DNA of 64,000 bases from Salipiger marinus (GCF_900100085.1 NZ_FNEJ01000010.1:1-64000); one strand, 5' to 3'; positions 34,713 through 46,127 are shown, counted from the first letter of the stretch. Notes: generated by a model not told the origin, from the sequence alone. Program-made: numbers and translations.

Positions 34713-35612
34713 ATGGCGGAAAGACGCGAACCGCGCCGAGGGCTTGGCCGGGGCCTGTCCGCGTTGATGTCCGATGTCGAGGTGCGTCCTGCGGCGGATC
34801 CCTCCGCCTCTTCCCGCAATCCGGATCGGTTGATCCCCATCGAAAAGCTGTTCCCGAACAAGGATCAGCCCCGGCGGACCTTTACCCAGGATCAGCTGGA
34901 CGAACTTGCGGAATCGATCCGTACCAAGGGCATCATCCAGCCGATCATCGTGCGTCCGCGCCCCAATGCGGAAGGCGAATACGAGATTGTCGCGGGTGAA
35001 CGTCGCTGGCGCGCCGCGCAGATGGCGAAGCTGCACGAAGTGCCGGCGCTGATCCGCGATTTTGACGACATCGAGGTTCTTGAAGTCGCGATCATCGAAA
35101 ACATCCAGCGCGCCGATCTGAACGCCATCGAAGAGGCGGCGGGTTACAAGCAGCTGATGTTCCGCTTTGGCCATACGCAGGAAAAGATCGCCGAAGCGCT
35201 TGGCAAAAGCCGCAGCCATATCGCCAACCTGCTGCGTCTGCTGAATCTTCCGGAAACGGTGCAGACCATGGTCGTTGAAGGGCAGCTGACGGCAGGTCAT
35301 GCGCGAACCCTGATCACCTCTGAACAGCCAGAGGAACTGGCGAAGGAGATCGTGCGCCGCAAGCTGTCGGTGCGGCAGGCCGAGCAGATGGCGCGGCCCG
35401 GTGCGGCAAAAACCTCCCGTCGCGCCGCGGCTGATGCTGCGCCGCAGAAAGATGCCGACACCCGCGCGCTGGAGGGGGATCTGTCCGCCGCACTGGGGAT
35501 GAAGGTCAGCATCCAGAACCAGCCCGGCGGCGAAAGCGGCAAGCTGATGATCAGCTATGACAATTTCGATGATCTTGACCGTCTCTGTGCGATCCTGAGC
35601 GCCGCGCGCTAG
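34713..35612 (+). CDS. parB: Chromosome partitioning protein ParB
   Basis: A 299-aa CTP-dependent DNA clamp that loads at parS. N-terminal RRGLGRGLSALM, the CTPase domain (KLFPNKDQPRRTF, IIVRPRPNAEGEYEIVAGERRWRAAQ, ENIQRADLNAIEEA), the helix-turn-helix (TQEKIAEALGKSRSHIANLLRLL) and a C-terminal dimerisation segment are in order. ATG 34713 is preferred because RGLGRGLSAL normally follows close to the start; ATG 34677 would add 12 atypical residues. It ends 4 bp inside the convergent hemW stop. Confidence 0.97.
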   Translation: MAERREPRRGLGRGLSALMSDVEVRPAADPSASSRNPDRLIPIEKLFPNKDQPRRTFTQDQLDELAESIRTKGIIQPIIVRPRPNAEGEYEIVAGERRWRAAQMAKLHEVPALIRDFDDIEVLEVAIIENIQRADLNAIEEAAGYKQLMFRFGHTQEKIAEALGKSRSHIANLLRLLNLPETVQTMVVEGQLTAGHARTLITSEQPEELAKEIVRRKLSVRQAEQMARPGAAKTSRRAAADAAPQKDADTRALEGDLSAALGMKVSIQNQPGGESGKLMISYDNFDDLDRLCAILSAAR

Positions 35613-36796
35613 TCTGCCAGCAGCTTGGCGATCACCGCGTTCAGCACCAGTCTGCCCTGCAGGCTGGTGCCGATGCGGTCATCTTCGGTCCAGACCAGCC
35701 CCAGATCGCGCAGATCCGTCAGGCTGCGCGGCTCGGGAAAGCCGGGGGCAATTTCGGCGGCGCGGGACAGGGACAGGCCTTCGGTCAGGCGAAGCCCCAT
35801 CATGACAAATTCCGTCAGGATTTCATCCGCAGCCAGTGGCGTGACTTGCTGGTCGCCGGTGCCCGCCTCGGCCCGTTCGATCCATGCGCCGGGCATCTTC
35901 CACGCCTCTGTCGCGTGACGGATCCCTCCCAGCGTGACGCGACCATGGGCGCCGGGGCCCACACCCACGTAATCGCCGCCGCGCCAGTAAACCAGATTGT
36001 GCCGCGACTGTGCGCCTGCGGCGGCGTGGTTCGACACTTCATAGGCGGGAAAACCCGCAGCGGCGGTGATCTCCTGCGTGGCAAGGAACATGTCGGCGGC
36101 CAGATCCTCGTCCGGAAGCCGCTTCAGCTGGCCGCGCTGCGCGCGTTCCCAAAACACCGTGCCTTCTTCGATGGTCAGCTGATAGAGCGACAGGTGGTCA
36201 CCCGCCATCTCCAGCGCCTCGTGCAGTTCCTGCGTCCAGTCGGGCAGGGACTGGCCTTCGCGGGCATAGATCAGGTCAAAATTCACCCGGTCAAAGACCG
36301 ATCGCGCCACGCCAAGCGCCGCACGCGCCTCGTCGACATCATGCAGGCGGCCCAGCTTGCGCAGATCATCGGCGCGCAGCGACTGGATGCCCATGGAAAC
36401 CCGGTTCACGCCCGCTTCGCGAAAGCCTTCGAACTTGCGCGCCTCGACAGAGCGGGGATTGGCCTCCAGCGTGATTTCGATGTCATTGGCCCATGTCCAG
36501 TGCTCCCGCGCGGCGTCGAGCACGCTGCGCACGGTGTCCGGGGTCATGAGAGAGGGCGTGCCGCCACCAAAATAGATGGAATTCAGCAGCCGCCCGTCGG
36601 TCATCTGACCATAGCGGCGGATCTCGGCGGCCAGAGCGGCCGCCCAACGGCTTTGATCCACGTGGCGCACCACATGGGAATTGAAGTCGCAATAGGGGCA
36701 TTTGGCCTCGCAGAACGGCCAGTGCACGTATAGGCCAAAGCCCCCTTCGCGCCAGGTCTCAGGCAAAACAGCCCTGCACGAGCTTGGTGAACGCAT
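35609..36796 (-). CDS. hemW: HemW-like radical SAM haem chaperone
   Basis: A protein of up to 395 aa in the oxygen-independent coproporphyrinogen III oxidase-like family. The radical-SAM cluster motif is [11 protein letters not shown] near residue 30, followed by [12 protein letters not shown] and [18 protein letters not shown]. It lacks features needed for true HemN activity that I can recognise, so HemW (haem-binding chaperone) is the better name. ATG 36796 overlaps rdgB by 38 bp; a TTG at 36766 would give a more usual N-terminus. Convergent with parB. Confidence 0.88.
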   Translation of the reverse strand: MRSPSSCRAVLPETWREGGFGLYVHWPFCEAKCPYCDFNSHVVRHVDQSRWAAALAAEIRRYGQMTDGRLLNSIYFGGGTPSLMTPDTVRSVLDAAREHWTWANDIEITLEANPRSVEARKFEGFREAGVNRVSMGIQSLRADDLRKLGRLHDVDEARAALGVARSVFDRVNFDLIYAREGQSLPDWTQELHEALEMAGDHLSLYQLTIEEGTVFWERAQRGQLKRLPDEDLAADMFLATQEITAAAGFPAYEVSNHAAAGAQSRHNLVYWRGGDYVGVGPGAHGRVTLGGIRHATEAWKMPGAWIERAEAGTGDQQVTPLAADEILTEFVMMGLRLTEGLSLSRAAEIAPGFPEPRSLTDLRDLGLVWTEDDRIGTSLQGRLVLNAVIAKLLAD

Positions 36797-37370
36797 CGGC
36801 GCGATGGCTGATGCGGTTCTTGGCGAAACGCTCCATCTCGGCGAAGGTCACGTCATGGCCATCGGGCTGGAAGATCGGGTCATAGCCATGGCCCTGATCG
36901 CCGCGCATCGGCCAGACCACGCGGCCCTCCATCACGCCGGGGAACACCTCGTCATGGCCATCGGGCCATGCCAGCACCAGCGTGCAGCAGAAACGCGCGG
37001 TCCACGGTTCCGCCGCGCCGCTGTCCAGCAGCGCCTGATGGGCCTTCTGCATCGCCATGACAAAATCCCGGCCGGATCCGGTCTCGGCCCAGTCGGCGGT
37101 ATAGACCCCCGGCGCGCCATCCAGCGCGTCGATGGCGATGCCGCTGTCATCGGACAAGGCGGGCAGGCCGGTCGCCTGCGCAGCGGCATGGGCCTTCAGC
37201 CGGGCATTTTCCACAAAGGTGGTGCCGGTTTCTTCGGGCTCGGGCAGGTTCATCTGCTTGGCGCCCACCACCTCGATCCCGTAGGGCTGGAGGAGATCGG
37301 TGATCTCCTCCAGTTTGCCCGCGTTATGGGTGGCGACCAGCAGCGTGGATCCGGTGAATTTCCGGGTCAT
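36759..37370 (-). CDS. rdgB: dITP/XTP pyrophosphatase (RdgB/HAM1)
   Basis: A 203-aa house-cleaning enzyme that removes non-canonical purine triphosphates. [14 protein letters not shown] at the N-terminus, [17 protein letters not shown] (active-site Asp pair), [18 protein letters not shown] and ISHRADAF near the end are diagnostic. It overlaps rph by 4 bp and hemW by up to 38 bp. Confidence 0.96.
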   Translation of the reverse strand: MTRKFTGSTLLVATHNAGKLEEITDLLQPYGIEVVGAKQMNLPEPEETGTTFVENARLKAHAAAQATGLPALSDDSGIAIDALDGAPGVYTADWAETGSGRDFVMAMQKAHQALLDSGAAEPWTARFCCTLVLAWPDGHDEVFPGVMEGRVVWPMRGDQGHGYDPIFQPDGHDVTFAEMERFAKNRISHRADAFTKLVQGCFA

Positions 37371-38080
37371 GCCACCGCCGCTTTCTGGGCTGCGACCAGC
37401 TGCGCCACACCGGCTTCGGCCAGATCCATCAGCTGGTCCATCTGCTTGCGGTCGAAGGTGGCGCCTTCGGCAGACATCTGCACTTCGATCAGGCGGCCAT
37501 CGCCGCGCAGGATGAAATTGCCATCCACGCCCGCTTCGCTGTCTTCAGCATAGTCCAGATCCAGCACCGCCTGCCCGGCATAAAGCCCGCAGCTGACGGC
37601 GGCGACCGGCGTGATCAGCGGATCCGTCACGATGGCACCGGTTTTCATCAGCTTGTTCACGGCCAGCCGCAGCGCGACCCAGCCGCCGGTGATCGAGGCG
37701 CAGCGGGTGCCGCCATCGGCCTGCAGCACGTCACAGTCCACGGTGATCTGGCGTTCGCCAAGTGCCACGCGGTCGACACCGGCGCGCAGGGACCGCCCGA
37801 TCAGGCGCTGGATTTCGACGGTGCGTCCGCCCTGCTTGCCGGTGGTGGCCTCGCGCCGCATCCGCGACCCGGTGGAGCGCGGCAGCATGCCGTATTCCGC
37901 CGTCACCCAGCCAAGGCCGGATCCCTTGATGAAGGGCGGCACCCGGTCCTCCAGCGAGGCGGTGCACAGCACATGGGTGTCGCCGATCTTGATCAGGCAG
38001 GAGCCTTCGGCGTGTTTCGTCACGTTCGTTTCAATTGAAACGGCGCGCATTTCGCTTAAATCTCGTCCAGAAGGTCGCAT
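37367..38080 (-). CDS. rph: Ribonuclease PH
   Basis: A 237-aa phosphate-dependent exoribonuclease that trims tRNA 3' ends. [65 protein letters not shown] and [20 protein letters not shown] are characteristic (partly quoted). The start at 38080 matches the family; eight upstream codons are open but unlikely. A 16-bp palindrome lies inside codons 12-18. Divergent from hrcA. Confidence 0.97.
   Translation of the reverse strand: MRPSGRDLSEMRAVSIETNVTKHAEGSCLIKIGDTHVLCTASLEDRVPPFIKGSGLGWVTAEYGMLPRSTGSRMRREATTGKQGGRTVEIQRLIGRSLRAGVDRVALGERQITVDCDVLQADGGTRCASITGGWVALRLAVNKLMKTGAIVTDPLITPVAAVSCGLYAGQAVLDLDYAEDSEAGVDGNFILRGDGRLIEVQMSAEGATFDRKQMDQLMDLAEAGVAQLVAAQKAAVA
38027..38042. repeat. parS-like 16-bp palindrome in rph
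   Basis: CGTTTCAATTGAAACG is a perfect palindrome that matches parS at 12 of 16 positions, with AT in place of CG at the centre and changed outer bases. It encodes VSIET, one residue different from VSRET encoded by parS site 2. It may be chance coding similarity or a decayed or variant ParB site. Confidence 0.4.
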
Positions 38081-38194
38081 GGGTGCCTCTTTTCTCGGTC
38101 GCATCCGGGATAGTCGGGCCGTGCCTGTCCCGCAACCCCGATTGACGGGGAGGGGACAGCACCTTTAATGGCTCGGGCACCGCGGAGGGATTGG

Positions 38195-39259
38195 ATGAAA
38201 CAGGGGACTGGTCTTCTGGACGAAATGAACCACCGCTCGCGAGAGGTGTTCCGCAGGGTGGTCGAATCCTATCTGGAGTCGGGCGAACCGGTCGGGTCGC
38301 GCACGCTGACCCGCAGCCTGTCGGAAAAAGTGTCCGCCGCCACCATTCGCAACGTCATGCAGGATCTCGAATATCTGGGGCTGCTGGACAGTCCGCATAT
38401 CTCTGCAGGGCGGGTGCCGACGCAGCTTGGCCTGCGCATGTTCGTGGATGGCCTGCTGGAGGTCCGCGATCTGGACAATTCCGACCGCGAGGCGCTGGAC
38501 GCCACCATGGGCCCCGGTTCCAACGATGTGGGTGGGGTGCTGGACCGGGTGGGGGCGGCGCTGTCGGGGGTGACGCAGGGCGCCTCGCTGGTGCTGACGC
38601 CCAAACACGAGGCGCCGGTGCGCCATATCGAATTTGTCAGCCTTGGCCATGACCGGGCTCTGGTGGTGCTGGTCTTTGCCGATGGCCATGTGGAAAACCG
38701 CCTGTTCCACCCGCCGCCGGGGCAGACCCCCAGTTCCATGCGCGAGGCCGCGAATTTCCTCAACGCGCTGATCGAGGGCAAGACCCTGTCCGATCTGCGC
38801 GGAGAGATCGCGCGCCAGATCGCCACCAGACGGCGCGAGATCGATGCGCTGGCCGCCGATCTGATCGAAACCGGCATGGCCGTCTGGGAGCAGGATGCCG
38901 ACACCTCCGCCCGGCTGATCGTGCGCGGCGCCGCGAATCTTCTGGGTCAGGATGGCGAGGCGGCGGAACTGGACCGGATCCGGTCGCTGTTTGACGATCT
39001 GGAGCGTAAGCGGGACATCGCCGAGTTCCTCGAACTGGCCGAAACCGGCGACGGTGTGCGCATTTTTATCGGGTCAGAGAACAAACTTTTCTCACTTTCG
39101 GGTTCCTCTCTGGTGGTCTCTCCATATATGAACGCGGATCGTAAGATCATCGGCGCGGTCGGGGTCATCGGCCCCACGCGCCTCAACTACGGCCGGATCG
39201 TGCCCATTGTGGACTATACGGCGCAGCTGGTCGGCAGGCTGATTGCCGAGCGGAGCTAG
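38195..39259 (+). CDS. hrcA: Heat-inducible transcription repressor HrcA
   Basis: A 354-aa repressor that binds CIRCE operators of groESL/dnaK genes and is reset by GroEL. The winged helix is NHRSREVFRRVVESYLESGEPVGSRTL and VSAATIRNVMQDLEYLGLL (partly quoted). The inserted-dimerisation and GAF-like parts follow, ending SVVSPYMN-like (here LVVSPYMNADRKIIGAVGVIGPTRLNYGRI, partly quoted). ATG 38195 has GGAGGG 5 bp upstream; ATG 38168 is an alternative. No CIRCE element was seen near it. Followed 9 bp later by grpE. Confidence 0.93.
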   Translation: MKQGTGLLDEMNHRSREVFRRVVESYLESGEPVGSRTLTRSLSEKVSAATIRNVMQDLEYLGLLDSPHISAGRVPTQLGLRMFVDGLLEVRDLDNSDREALDATMGPGSNDVGGVLDRVGAALSGVTQGASLVLTPKHEAPVRHIEFVSLGHDRALVVLVFADGHVENRLFHPPPGQTPSSMREAANFLNALIEGKTLSDLRGEIARQIATRRREIDALAADLIETGMAVWEQDADTSARLIVRGAANLLGQDGEAAELDRIRSLFDDLERKRDIAEFLELAETGDGVRIFIGSENKLFSLSGSSLVVSPYMNADRKIIGAVGVIGPTRLNYGRIVPIVDYTAQLVGRLIAERS

Positions 39260-39268
39260 AGGTAAGTT

Positions 39269-39826
39269 ATGGCAGACGCGAAGAAAGACGATTTTCTGGA
39301 CGATATCGAGGCGGCCGAGGCGGAAGCCTACGCGCAGGACGCCGACGAGATCGACCCGGTGGAGGCGGAACTGGACGCGCTGCGTGCCGAACGGGACGAG
39401 ATGAAGGACCGTTTCATGCGCGCGCTTGCCGATGCCGAAAACGCCCGCAAACGGGCGGACAAGGACCGGCGCGAGGCGCAGCAATATGGCGGCTCCAAGC
39501 TGGCCCGTGACCTGCTGCCGGTTTACGACAACATGCAGCGCGCGCTGGCTGCCGCCCGCGAGGCGGACGCCGCCGAGGCGCTGATCGAGGGGGTGGAACT
39601 GACCCTGCGGGAGCTGTCCAACGTGTTCACCCGCCACGGCATGACCCCGATCACGCCGCAGGTGGGCGACCGTTTCGACCCCAAGCAGCACGAAGCCATG
39701 TTCGAGGCGCCGCTGCCCGGCACCAAGGCGGGCGACATCATTCAGGTGTCTGCCGAAGGGTTCATGCTGCATGACCGCCTGCTGCGTCCCGCGCAGGTTG
39801 GCGTCAGCTCCATGCCTGCGTCCTGA
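39269..39826 (+). CDS. grpE: GrpE nucleotide exchange factor
   Basis: A 185-aa co-chaperone that drives ADP release from DnaK. An acidic N-terminus (about residues 1-45) is followed by the long coiled coil (ELDALRAERDEMKDRFMRALADAENARKRADKD, partly quoted) and the beta domain (GMTPITPQVGDRFDPKQHEAMFEAP). hrcA and grpE form a stress operon closed by a strong terminator. dnaK is not in the window. Confidence 0.95.
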   Translation: MADAKKDDFLDDIEAAEAEAYAQDADEIDPVEAELDALRAERDEMKDRFMRALADAENARKRADKDRREAQQYGGSKLARDLLPVYDNMQRALAAAREADAAEALIEGVELTLRELSNVFTRHGMTPITPQVGDRFDPKQHEAMFEAPLPGTKAGDIIQVSAEGFMLHDRLLRPAQVGVSSMPAS

Positions 39827-39855
39827 TCCGCACCGCCTGATTGTGACAGACCAGA

Positions 39856-39886
39856 CCCCCGGCCCGCGTGCCGGGGGTTTTCTTTT
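39856..39886 (+). terminator. Intrinsic terminator of hrcA-grpE
   Basis: CCCCCGGC and GCCGGGGG form an 8-bp stem with a 6-base loop, followed by TTTTCTTTT. It lies 30 bp after the grpE stop and before the convergent kinase gene. Confidence 0.88.
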
Positions 39887-39903
39887 GCGCCCGGAGGCGG
39901 AAC

Positions 39904-40980
39904 CTAGTCCGGGATGATGGCCCGCAGGTCGGACCGCAGCGTGCAGCGCAGCCCGTCCGCGTGATACTGCACCTGCGGTTCGCCGCCCAGATCCCCCGCC
40001 AGCGCCACAAGCAGACGCGTGCCGAAACCGCTGCGTTCCGGCGCATGAACCAGCGGGCCGTCATGTTCCTGCCAGTCCAGCGTCAGGGCGGATCCGTCCA
40101 GCTGCCAGCGCACCTCCACCCGGCCATGGTCATTGGACAGGGCGCCGTATTTGATCGCGTTCGTGGTCAGTTCGTGCAGCATCATCGTAAAGGCGATGGC
40201 GGCCTTGGGGTTCAGCGTGACGGCGGGCCCCTCGCTCGACAGGCGGTTGGCAAAGGCGCCCTGAATCTCGGCGGCGCTGGCCACGATGGCCCCCAGCGGT
40301 GCATCCAGCCCGTCGGACCGGGTCAGCAGGTCGTTGGTCCGGGCCAGCGCGCCGATCTGGTCGTTGATGAGCCGCTTTGCGTCCTGCATGGTGGCGGCGC
40401 GGCGCATTGCCTGATTCACGATGGACTGCACGATGGTCATCGTGTTCTTCATCCGGTGTCGCAGCTCGTTGGTCAGGACCGCGCTGCGCGCCTCGGCCTC
40501 GATCTGGGGCGTGGTTTCCACCACCGTCAGATAAATCCCCGCCACCTCTCCGCTGTCGCTCCAGATCGGGCTGTGGCTGTGGGTGAAATAGGCGTCGCGG
40601 GCGATGCCGTCGCGATCCGGCGTATAGCGCGCGTTTTCCGTGTAATAGCTTTCGCCCGCCAGCACCTTGCGGAAGAACGGGTCAAGCTGGTCCCACATTT
40701 CCGACCACCAGTCCTTGGCGGGCTGGCCAAGATGGCCGGGATGCTTGTTTCCCAGCCGCACCGCGTAGGCATCGTTGTAAAAGGTGAAAAGCTCGGGCCC
40801 CCAATGCACCATCGTGGCGAATTTGGCGGTCAGGCAAATGCGCACGGCGGTCTTCAGCTCGACCGGCCACGCGGCGGGGTCGCCCAAGGGATGACTGCGC
40901 CAGTCCAGCGCGTCAAGGATGGCGCTGCACTCTCCGCCCGTGGCGGGAAAGGGTCTTGCGGGGGGAAGAACAGTCTCCAT
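39904..40980 (-). CDS. HWE-family sensor histidine kinase with PAS domain
   Basis: A 358-aa soluble kinase with no membrane segment. Residues of about 30-150 form a PAS-like sensor (WGPELFTFYNDAYAVRLGNKHPG). The phospho-acceptor box is ELRHRMKNTMTIVQSI. The ATPase domain shows MMLHELTTNAIKYGALS and the HWE-type LDWQEHDGP, ending GFGTRLLVALAGDLGGE. HWE kinases often act in light, oxygen or general stress sensing in alphaproteobacteria. No partner regulator lies next to it. It is the only kinase in the window and could in principle feed the Hpt protein 11 kb away. Confidence 0.88.
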   Translation of the reverse strand: METVLPPARPFPATGGECSAILDALDWRSHPLGDPAAWPVELKTAVRICLTAKFATMVHWGPELFTFYNDAYAVRLGNKHPGHLGQPAKDWWSEMWDQLDPFFRKVLAGESYYTENARYTPDRDGIARDAYFTHSHSPIWSDSGEVAGIYLTVVETTPQIEAEARSAVLTNELRHRMKNTMTIVQSIVNQAMRRAATMQDAKRLINDQIGALARTNDLLTRSDGLDAPLGAIVASAAEIQGAFANRLSSEGPAVTLNPKAAIAFTMMLHELTTNAIKYGALSNDHGRVEVRWQLDGSALTLDWQEHDGPLVHAPERSGFGTRLLVALAGDLGGEPQVQYHADGLRCTLRSDLRAIIPD

Positions 40981-41088
40981 GCGACAGGACTAGAACGCCT
41001 GTGAACGGCGTGCAACAGGCGGCACTGCCGCCCGCCGCAACGGCAGGTGAAACCCATCGGGACGTGGCGGAAGGCGCCGCCGTAACGC

Positions 41089-43737
41089 TCAGGATTTTTG
41101 CGGCAGCAGCGCCTTCAGGTCATAAAGCGCCTGCAGCGCCTCGCGCGGGCTCATCTCGTCGGGCAGCAGCCCGGCAAGGCGGCTTTCCACCTCTGACGGG
41201 GCGGCAGCGGCCTGAGGGGCGGGGGCGGCCCGCGCCACGGCGGAAAACAGCGGCAGATCGTCGATCAGCGCCTTGGGCGAGATGCGGTCGCGGTCGCCTT
41301 TTTCCAGCGCGTCCAGCACGCTGCGGGCGCGGGTGATCACCGGCTTCGGCAGACCGGCCAGCTGCGCCACCTGCACGCCATAGGACCGGTCGGCGGCGCC
41401 GGGGCGCAGTTCATGCAAGAAGATCACCTCGCCCTCCCATTCCTTGACGGCGACAGTGGCGTTTTCCACGCCCTCCAGCTTGCCCGCCAGCACGGTCAGT
41501 TCGTGGTAATGCGTGGCGAATAGCCCGCGCACCTTGTTCACCCCGTGCAGATGTTCCAGCGTGGCCCATGCGATCGACAGCCCGTCCCATGTGGCGGTGC
41601 CGCGCCCGATCTCGTCAAGGATGACCAGCGCGCGGTCATCGGCCTGATTGAGGATGGCGGCGGTTTCCACCATCTCCACCATGAAGGTGGAGCGCCCGCG
41701 CGCCAGATCGTCAGAGGCGCCGACGCGGCTGAAAATCTGGCTGACCAGACCCAGATGCGCCGATTTCGCCGGCACCCAGGATCCCATCTGCGCCAGCAGG
41801 GCAATCAGCGCGTTCTGCCGCAGGAAGGTGGATTTGCCCGCCATGTTCGGCCCGGTCAGCAGGCAGAGCGCCGCGCCATCCGGGGCCGCATTCAGTGCGC
41901 AGTCATTGGCGATGAAGGGCGCGCCGCCCTGCTTGGCCAGCGCGCGTTCCACCACCGGGTGACGGCCCGCCCGGATGTCAAAGGCGCGGCTGTCATCGAC
42001 GCGGGGGCGGCACCAGCCCTCGGCCCGGGCGAGATCGGCCAGCCCAAGGCACAGGTCGAATTCCGCCAGCGCCTGCCCGGTTTCCGAAATCTGCGGCGCC
42101 TGCTCCAGCACGGCGGCTTTCAGCCCGTCATAAAGCCGCTTTTCGATCTGCAGCGCCTCGTTGCCCGCGTTCAGGATGCGGGTTTCCAGATCGGACAGTT
42201 CCACCGTGGTAAAGCGCACCTGATTGGCAGTGGTCTGGCGGTGGATGAACAGATCCGACAGCGGCTGCGACAACATCTTTTCCGCGTGGGTCGCAGTGGT
42301 TTCGATGAAATAGCCCAGCACGTTGTTGTGCTTGATCTTCAGCGAGGACACGCCCGCATGGTCGGCATAGCGCGCCTGCAGGGCCGCCACCACGCCCCGG
42401 CCTTCGTCCCGCAGCAGCCGCGCCTCGTCCAGCGCGCTGTCATGGCCCGGCGCGATGAAGCCGCCATCGCGCACCAGCAGCGGCGGTTCGGCGACCAGCG
42501 CCGCATCCAGAAGCTCGATCAGCGCGTCATGCCCGGTCAGCGCCTGCCGCGCCTCGTCCAGCAGCGGCGGCAGGGCGGATCCGTCCAGCATGGCCGCAAT
42601 GTCTTCGCCCTGGATCAGCGCGTTGCGCAGGGCGGCCAGATCGCGCGGGCCACCCCGGTCCAGCCCCAGCCGCGACAGGGCACGGTCCAGATCGGGCACC
42701 TTGCGCAGGCTCTGGCGCAGGGCCGCAGCCTGCGGCGTCTCCATCGCCCAGTCCACCGCCTGCAGCCGTGCCTCGATCACCGCCAGACTGCGCGAGGGCG
42801 AGGACAGCCGCCGTTCCAGCAGCCGCGCGCCGCCGGTGGTCACCGTGCGGTCGATCACCGACAGCAGCGATCCGGCCCGCCCGCCATTCAGCGAATGGGT
42901 CAGTTCCAGATTGCGCCGGGTCGAGGCGTCGATCTGCAGCAGGTTCGACACCGCGTCACGCTGCGGCGCGCGCAGAAGCGGCAGGCGGCCTTTCTGCGTG
43001 ATGTCGAGGTAATCGACCACGGCGCCCATGGCCGACAGTTCCTCTCGGCCAAAGCTGCCGAAGCCCGCCAGCGTCTGCACGCCAAAGAGGCGGCGCAGCC
43101 GGTCCTCGGCCCCGGCGGAATCGAACGAGGCGGCGCCTAGCAGGGTGGGCACGATGCCCAGATCCGACAGCACGGCGCGCAGATCCTCCTCCACCGCGTC
43201 GGTGGTCAGCAGTTCCGACGGCGCAAGCCGCGCCAGTTCCGCGCCGATCCGCGCCCGGCCAAGCGGCATCACGTGAAACGCGCCGGTGGAAATGTCGGCC
43301 CAGCTCAGCGCCCAGTCGTCACGCACCCGGCCAAGCGCGGCAAGGTAGTTGTGGCGCCGCGCCTCCAGCAGCGATTCCTCGGTCAGGGTGCCGGGGGTGA
43401 CCAGCCGCACCACCTCGCGCCGGACCACGGATTTGGCGCCGCGCTTCTTGGCCTCGGCGGGGCTTTCCATCTGTTCGCAGACCGCCACGCGAAACCCTTT
43501 GCGGATCAGCGTCAGCAGATAGCCTTCGGCGGCATGGATCGGCACGCCGCACATGGGGATGTCATCGCCCGCATGTTTGCCGCGCTTGGTCAGGGCGATG
43601 TCCAGCGCCTCGGCGGCGGCGGCGGCATCGTCAAAGAACATCTCGTAGAAATCGCCCATGCGGTAGAACAGCAGCGCGTCGGGATACTGCGCCTTGATCT
43701 CCAGATACTGCGCCATCATCGGTGTGGCTGCGGTCAT
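41089..43737 (-). CDS. mutS: DNA mismatch repair protein MutS
   Basis: An 882-aa mismatch-recognition ATPase, full length. The mismatch-contact motif is [15 protein letters not shown] near residue 25; the connector and clamp domains follow. The ATPase has Walker [42 protein letters not shown] (partly quoted) and Walker [20 protein letters not shown]. Start set at 43737, directly before [15 protein letters not shown]; 35 open upstream codons do not resemble MutS. Divergent from maeB. Confidence 0.97.
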   Translation of the reverse strand: MTAATPMMAQYLEIKAQYPDALLFYRMGDFYEMFFDDAAAAAEALDIALTKRGKHAGDDIPMCGVPIHAAEGYLLTLIRKGFRVAVCEQMESPAEAKKRGAKSVVRREVVRLVTPGTLTEESLLEARRHNYLAALGRVRDDWALSWADISTGAFHVMPLGRARIGAELARLAPSELLTTDAVEEDLRAVLSDLGIVPTLLGAASFDSAGAEDRLRRLFGVQTLAGFGSFGREELSAMGAVVDYLDITQKGRLPLLRAPQRDAVSNLLQIDASTRRNLELTHSLNGGRAGSLLSVIDRTVTTGGARLLERRLSSPSRSLAVIEARLQAVDWAMETPQAAALRQSLRKVPDLDRALSRLGLDRGGPRDLAALRNALIQGEDIAAMLDGSALPPLLDEARQALTGHDALIELLDAALVAEPPLLVRDGGFIAPGHDSALDEARLLRDEGRGVVAALQARYADHAGVSSLKIKHNNVLGYFIETTATHAEKMLSQPLSDLFIHRQTTANQVRFTTVELSDLETRILNAGNEALQIEKRLYDGLKAAVLEQAPQISETGQALAEFDLCLGLADLARAEGWCRPRVDDSRAFDIRAGRHPVVERALAKQGGAPFIANDCALNAAPDGAALCLLTGPNMAGKSTFLRQNALIALLAQMGSWVPAKSAHLGLVSQIFSRVGASDDLARGRSTFMVEMVETAAILNQADDRALVILDEIGRGTATWDGLSIAWATLEHLHGVNKVRGLFATHYHELTVLAGKLEGVENATVAVKEWEGEVIFLHELRPGAADRSYGVQVAQLAGLPKPVITRARSVLDALEKGDRDRISPKALIDDLPLFSAVARAAPAPQAAAAPSEVESRLAGLLPDEMSPREALQALYDLKALLPQKS

Positions 43738-43871
43738 GTCGCCCCCCTGTCCTGTGCGGGGCAGGCATAGCAAAGCCGCGCGCCCGGGTGAAAGGCCCAA
43801 ATCGGGCCGGTTGAGCGCCGCGTGCCGCTGCGGTAAGAGCAACGACGCTCGTATCGGAGGAGGGGCCGCGC

Positions 43872-46127
43872 ATGACGAAACCGAAATTCACCCGTGAAGA
43901 GGCGCTGGCCTTCCATCTGGAGCCGGTGCCGGGCAAGTGGGAAGTGCAGGCGACGGTCCCGATGACCACGCAGCGCGATCTGTCGCTGGCCTATTCCCCC
44001 GGCGTGGCGGTGCCCTGTCTGGAAATCGCCGCAAATCCGGAACTCGCCTATGATTACACCAACAAGGGCAACCTTGTGGCGGTGATCTCCAACGGCACGG
44101 CGGTGCTGGGTCTGGGCAATCTGGGCGCGCTGGGGTCGAAGCCGGTGATGGAAGGCAAGTCGGTGCTGTTCAAGCGCTTTGCCGACGTGAATTCCATCGA
44201 CATCGAACTGGATACCGAAGACCCGGATGAATTCTGCCGCGCCGTGCGGCTGATGGGGCCGACCTTTGGCGGCATCAACCTTGAAGACATCAAGGCGCCC
44301 GAATGTTTCATCATCGAACAGCGCCTGAAGGAAGAGATGGACATCCCCGTCTTCCATGACGACCAGCATGGCACGGCGGTGATCTGCGCGGCGGGTCTGA
44401 TCAACGCGCTGCATCTGAGCGGCAAAAAGATCGAAGACGTGCGCATCGTGCTGAACGGCGCGGGCGCGGCGGGCATCGCCTGTCTGGAACTGCTGAAATC
44501 CATGGGCGCGCGGCATGAGAACTGCATCATGTGCGACACCAAGGGCGTGATCTGGCAGGGCCGGACCGAGGGCATGAACCAGTGGAAATCCGCCCATGCG
44601 GTCGCCACCGAACTGCGCACGCTGGAAGAGGCGATGGTGGGCGCGGACGTGTTCCTTGGCGTGTCGGCCAAGGGGGCGGTGACGCAGGACATGGTGGCGA
44701 GCATGGCCGACAATCCGGTCATCTTCGCCATGGCCAATCCCGATCCCGAAATCACCCCGGAAGAGGCGCATGAGGTGCGGGTGGATGCCATCGTCGCCAC
44801 CGGGCGCAGCGACTATCCCAATCAGGTGAACAACGTTCTGGGCTTTCCCTACCTGTTCCGGGGGGCGCTGGACGTGCATGCGCGGGCCATCAATGACGAG
44901 ATGAAGATCGCCTGCGCCCGCGCGCTGGCGGAACTGGCGCGCGAGGATGTGCCGGACGAGGTGGCGCTGGCCTATGGCCGCGCGCTGACCTTCGGGCGGG
45001 ATTACATCATTCCCACACCGTTTGATCCCCGGCTGATCTACCGGATCCCTCCGGCGGTGGCCCGGGCCTGCATGGATACCGGCGCGGCGCGGCGGCCCAT
45101 CATCGACATGGAGGCCTATGAGGCCGGGCTGAAAGGGCGGATGGATCCCACCGCCTCGATCCTGCGGTCGATCCATGCGCGGGCGCGGCAGGCGCAGGCG
45201 CGGATGATCTTTGCCGAAGGCGACGACCCGCGCGTGCTGCGCGCCGCCGTCAGCTATCAGCGCAACGGGCTGGGCAAGGCGCTGGTGGTCGGGCGCGAGG
45301 CCGATGTGCGCGCCAAGCTGGAAGCCACCGGGCTTGGCGATGCCGTGCGCGAGCTGGAGGTGGTGAACGCCGCCAACACCCGCCATCTGGAGACCTACAA
45401 GGCGCTGCTGTACCAGCGCCTGCAGCGCAAGGGGTATGACCGGCAGGATGTGCACCGGCTGGCGGCGCGCGACCGGCATGTGTTCGGGGCGCTGATGCTG
45501 GCGCATGGCCATGGCGACGGGCTGGTGACCGGGGCCACGCGCAAATCGGCGCATGTGCTGGAGCTGATCAACCATGTCTTTGATGCCGATGCCGAACATG
45601 GCGCGGTGGGGGTGACGGCGCTGCTGCACAAGGGCCGGATCGTGCTGATTTCCGACACGCTGGTGCATGAATGGCCGGAATCCGAGGATCTGGCCAATAT
45701 CGCCTGTCGCGCCGCCGATGTGGCGCGCCATCTGGGGCTGGAACCGCGGGTGGCCTTCGTGTCCTTCTCGACCTTCGGCTATCCGGTCTCCGAGCGGGCG
45801 CAGAAGATGCATCTGGCGCCGAAGGTGCTGGACGCGCGCGGGGTGGATTTCGAATATGAGGGCGAGATGGCGGTGGATGTGGCGCTGAACCGGCGCGCGC
45901 AGGACAGCTACCCCTTCCAGCGGCTGACGGGGCCCGCCAACATCCTTGTGGTGCCGGCGCGGCATTCGGCCTCGATCTCGGTCAAGCTGATGCAGGAAAT
46001 GGGTGGCGCCACGGTGATCGGGCCGATCCTGACCGGGGTCGACAGTTCGATCCAGATCTGCTCGACCAACATGACGGCGAATGACATTCTGAACATGGCG
46101 GTGCTGGCGGCCTGCAAGATCGGCTGA
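43872..46127 (+). CDS. maeB: NADP-type malic enzyme with phosphotransacetylase-like domain
   Basis: A 751-aa two-domain enzyme that decarboxylates malate to pyruvate. The malic domain occupies about residues 1-430: [33 protein letters not shown] (partly quoted), [11 protein letters not shown] and the NAD(P) loop [14 protein letters not shown]. The C-terminal 320 residues resemble phosphotransacetylase ([29 protein letters not shown]) and are regulatory in related enzymes, which respond to acetyl-CoA. GGAGGAGG lies upstream of the start. Confidence 0.95.
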   Translation: MTKPKFTREEALAFHLEPVPGKWEVQATVPMTTQRDLSLAYSPGVAVPCLEIAANPELAYDYTNKGNLVAVISNGTAVLGLGNLGALGSKPVMEGKSVLFKRFADVNSIDIELDTEDPDEFCRAVRLMGPTFGGINLEDIKAPECFIIEQRLKEEMDIPVFHDDQHGTAVICAAGLINALHLSGKKIEDVRIVLNGAGAAGIACLELLKSMGARHENCIMCDTKGVIWQGRTEGMNQWKSAHAVATELRTLEEAMVGADVFLGVSAKGAVTQDMVASMADNPVIFAMANPDPEITPEEAHEVRVDAIVATGRSDYPNQVNNVLGFPYLFRGALDVHARAINDEMKIACARALAELAREDVPDEVALAYGRALTFGRDYIIPTPFDPRLIYRIPPAVARACMDTGAARRPIIDMEAYEAGLKGRMDPTASILRSIHARARQAQARMIFAEGDDPRVLRAAVSYQRNGLGKALVVGREADVRAKLEATGLGDAVRELEVVNAANTRHLETYKALLYQRLQRKGYDRQDVHRLAARDRHVFGALMLAHGHGDGLVTGATRKSAHVLELINHVFDADAEHGAVGVTALLHKGRIVLISDTLVHEWPESEDLANIACRAADVARHLGLEPRVAFVSFSTFGYPVSERAQKMHLAPKVLDARGVDFEYEGEMAVDVALNRRAQDSYPFQRLTGPANILVVPARHSASISVKLMQEMGGATVIGPILTGVDSSIQICSTNMTANDILNMAVLAACKIG

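Noticed and set aside
38081-38194. CIRCE operator for HrcA autoregulation
   Set aside because: No TTAGCACTC-N9-GAGTGCTAA or close variant is present between rph and hrcA or before grpE.
43265-43280. parS-like sequence in mutS (CACGTGAAAC with a poor left arm)
   Set aside because: Only the centre and one arm match (12 of 16) and it is not palindromic. Probably chance.
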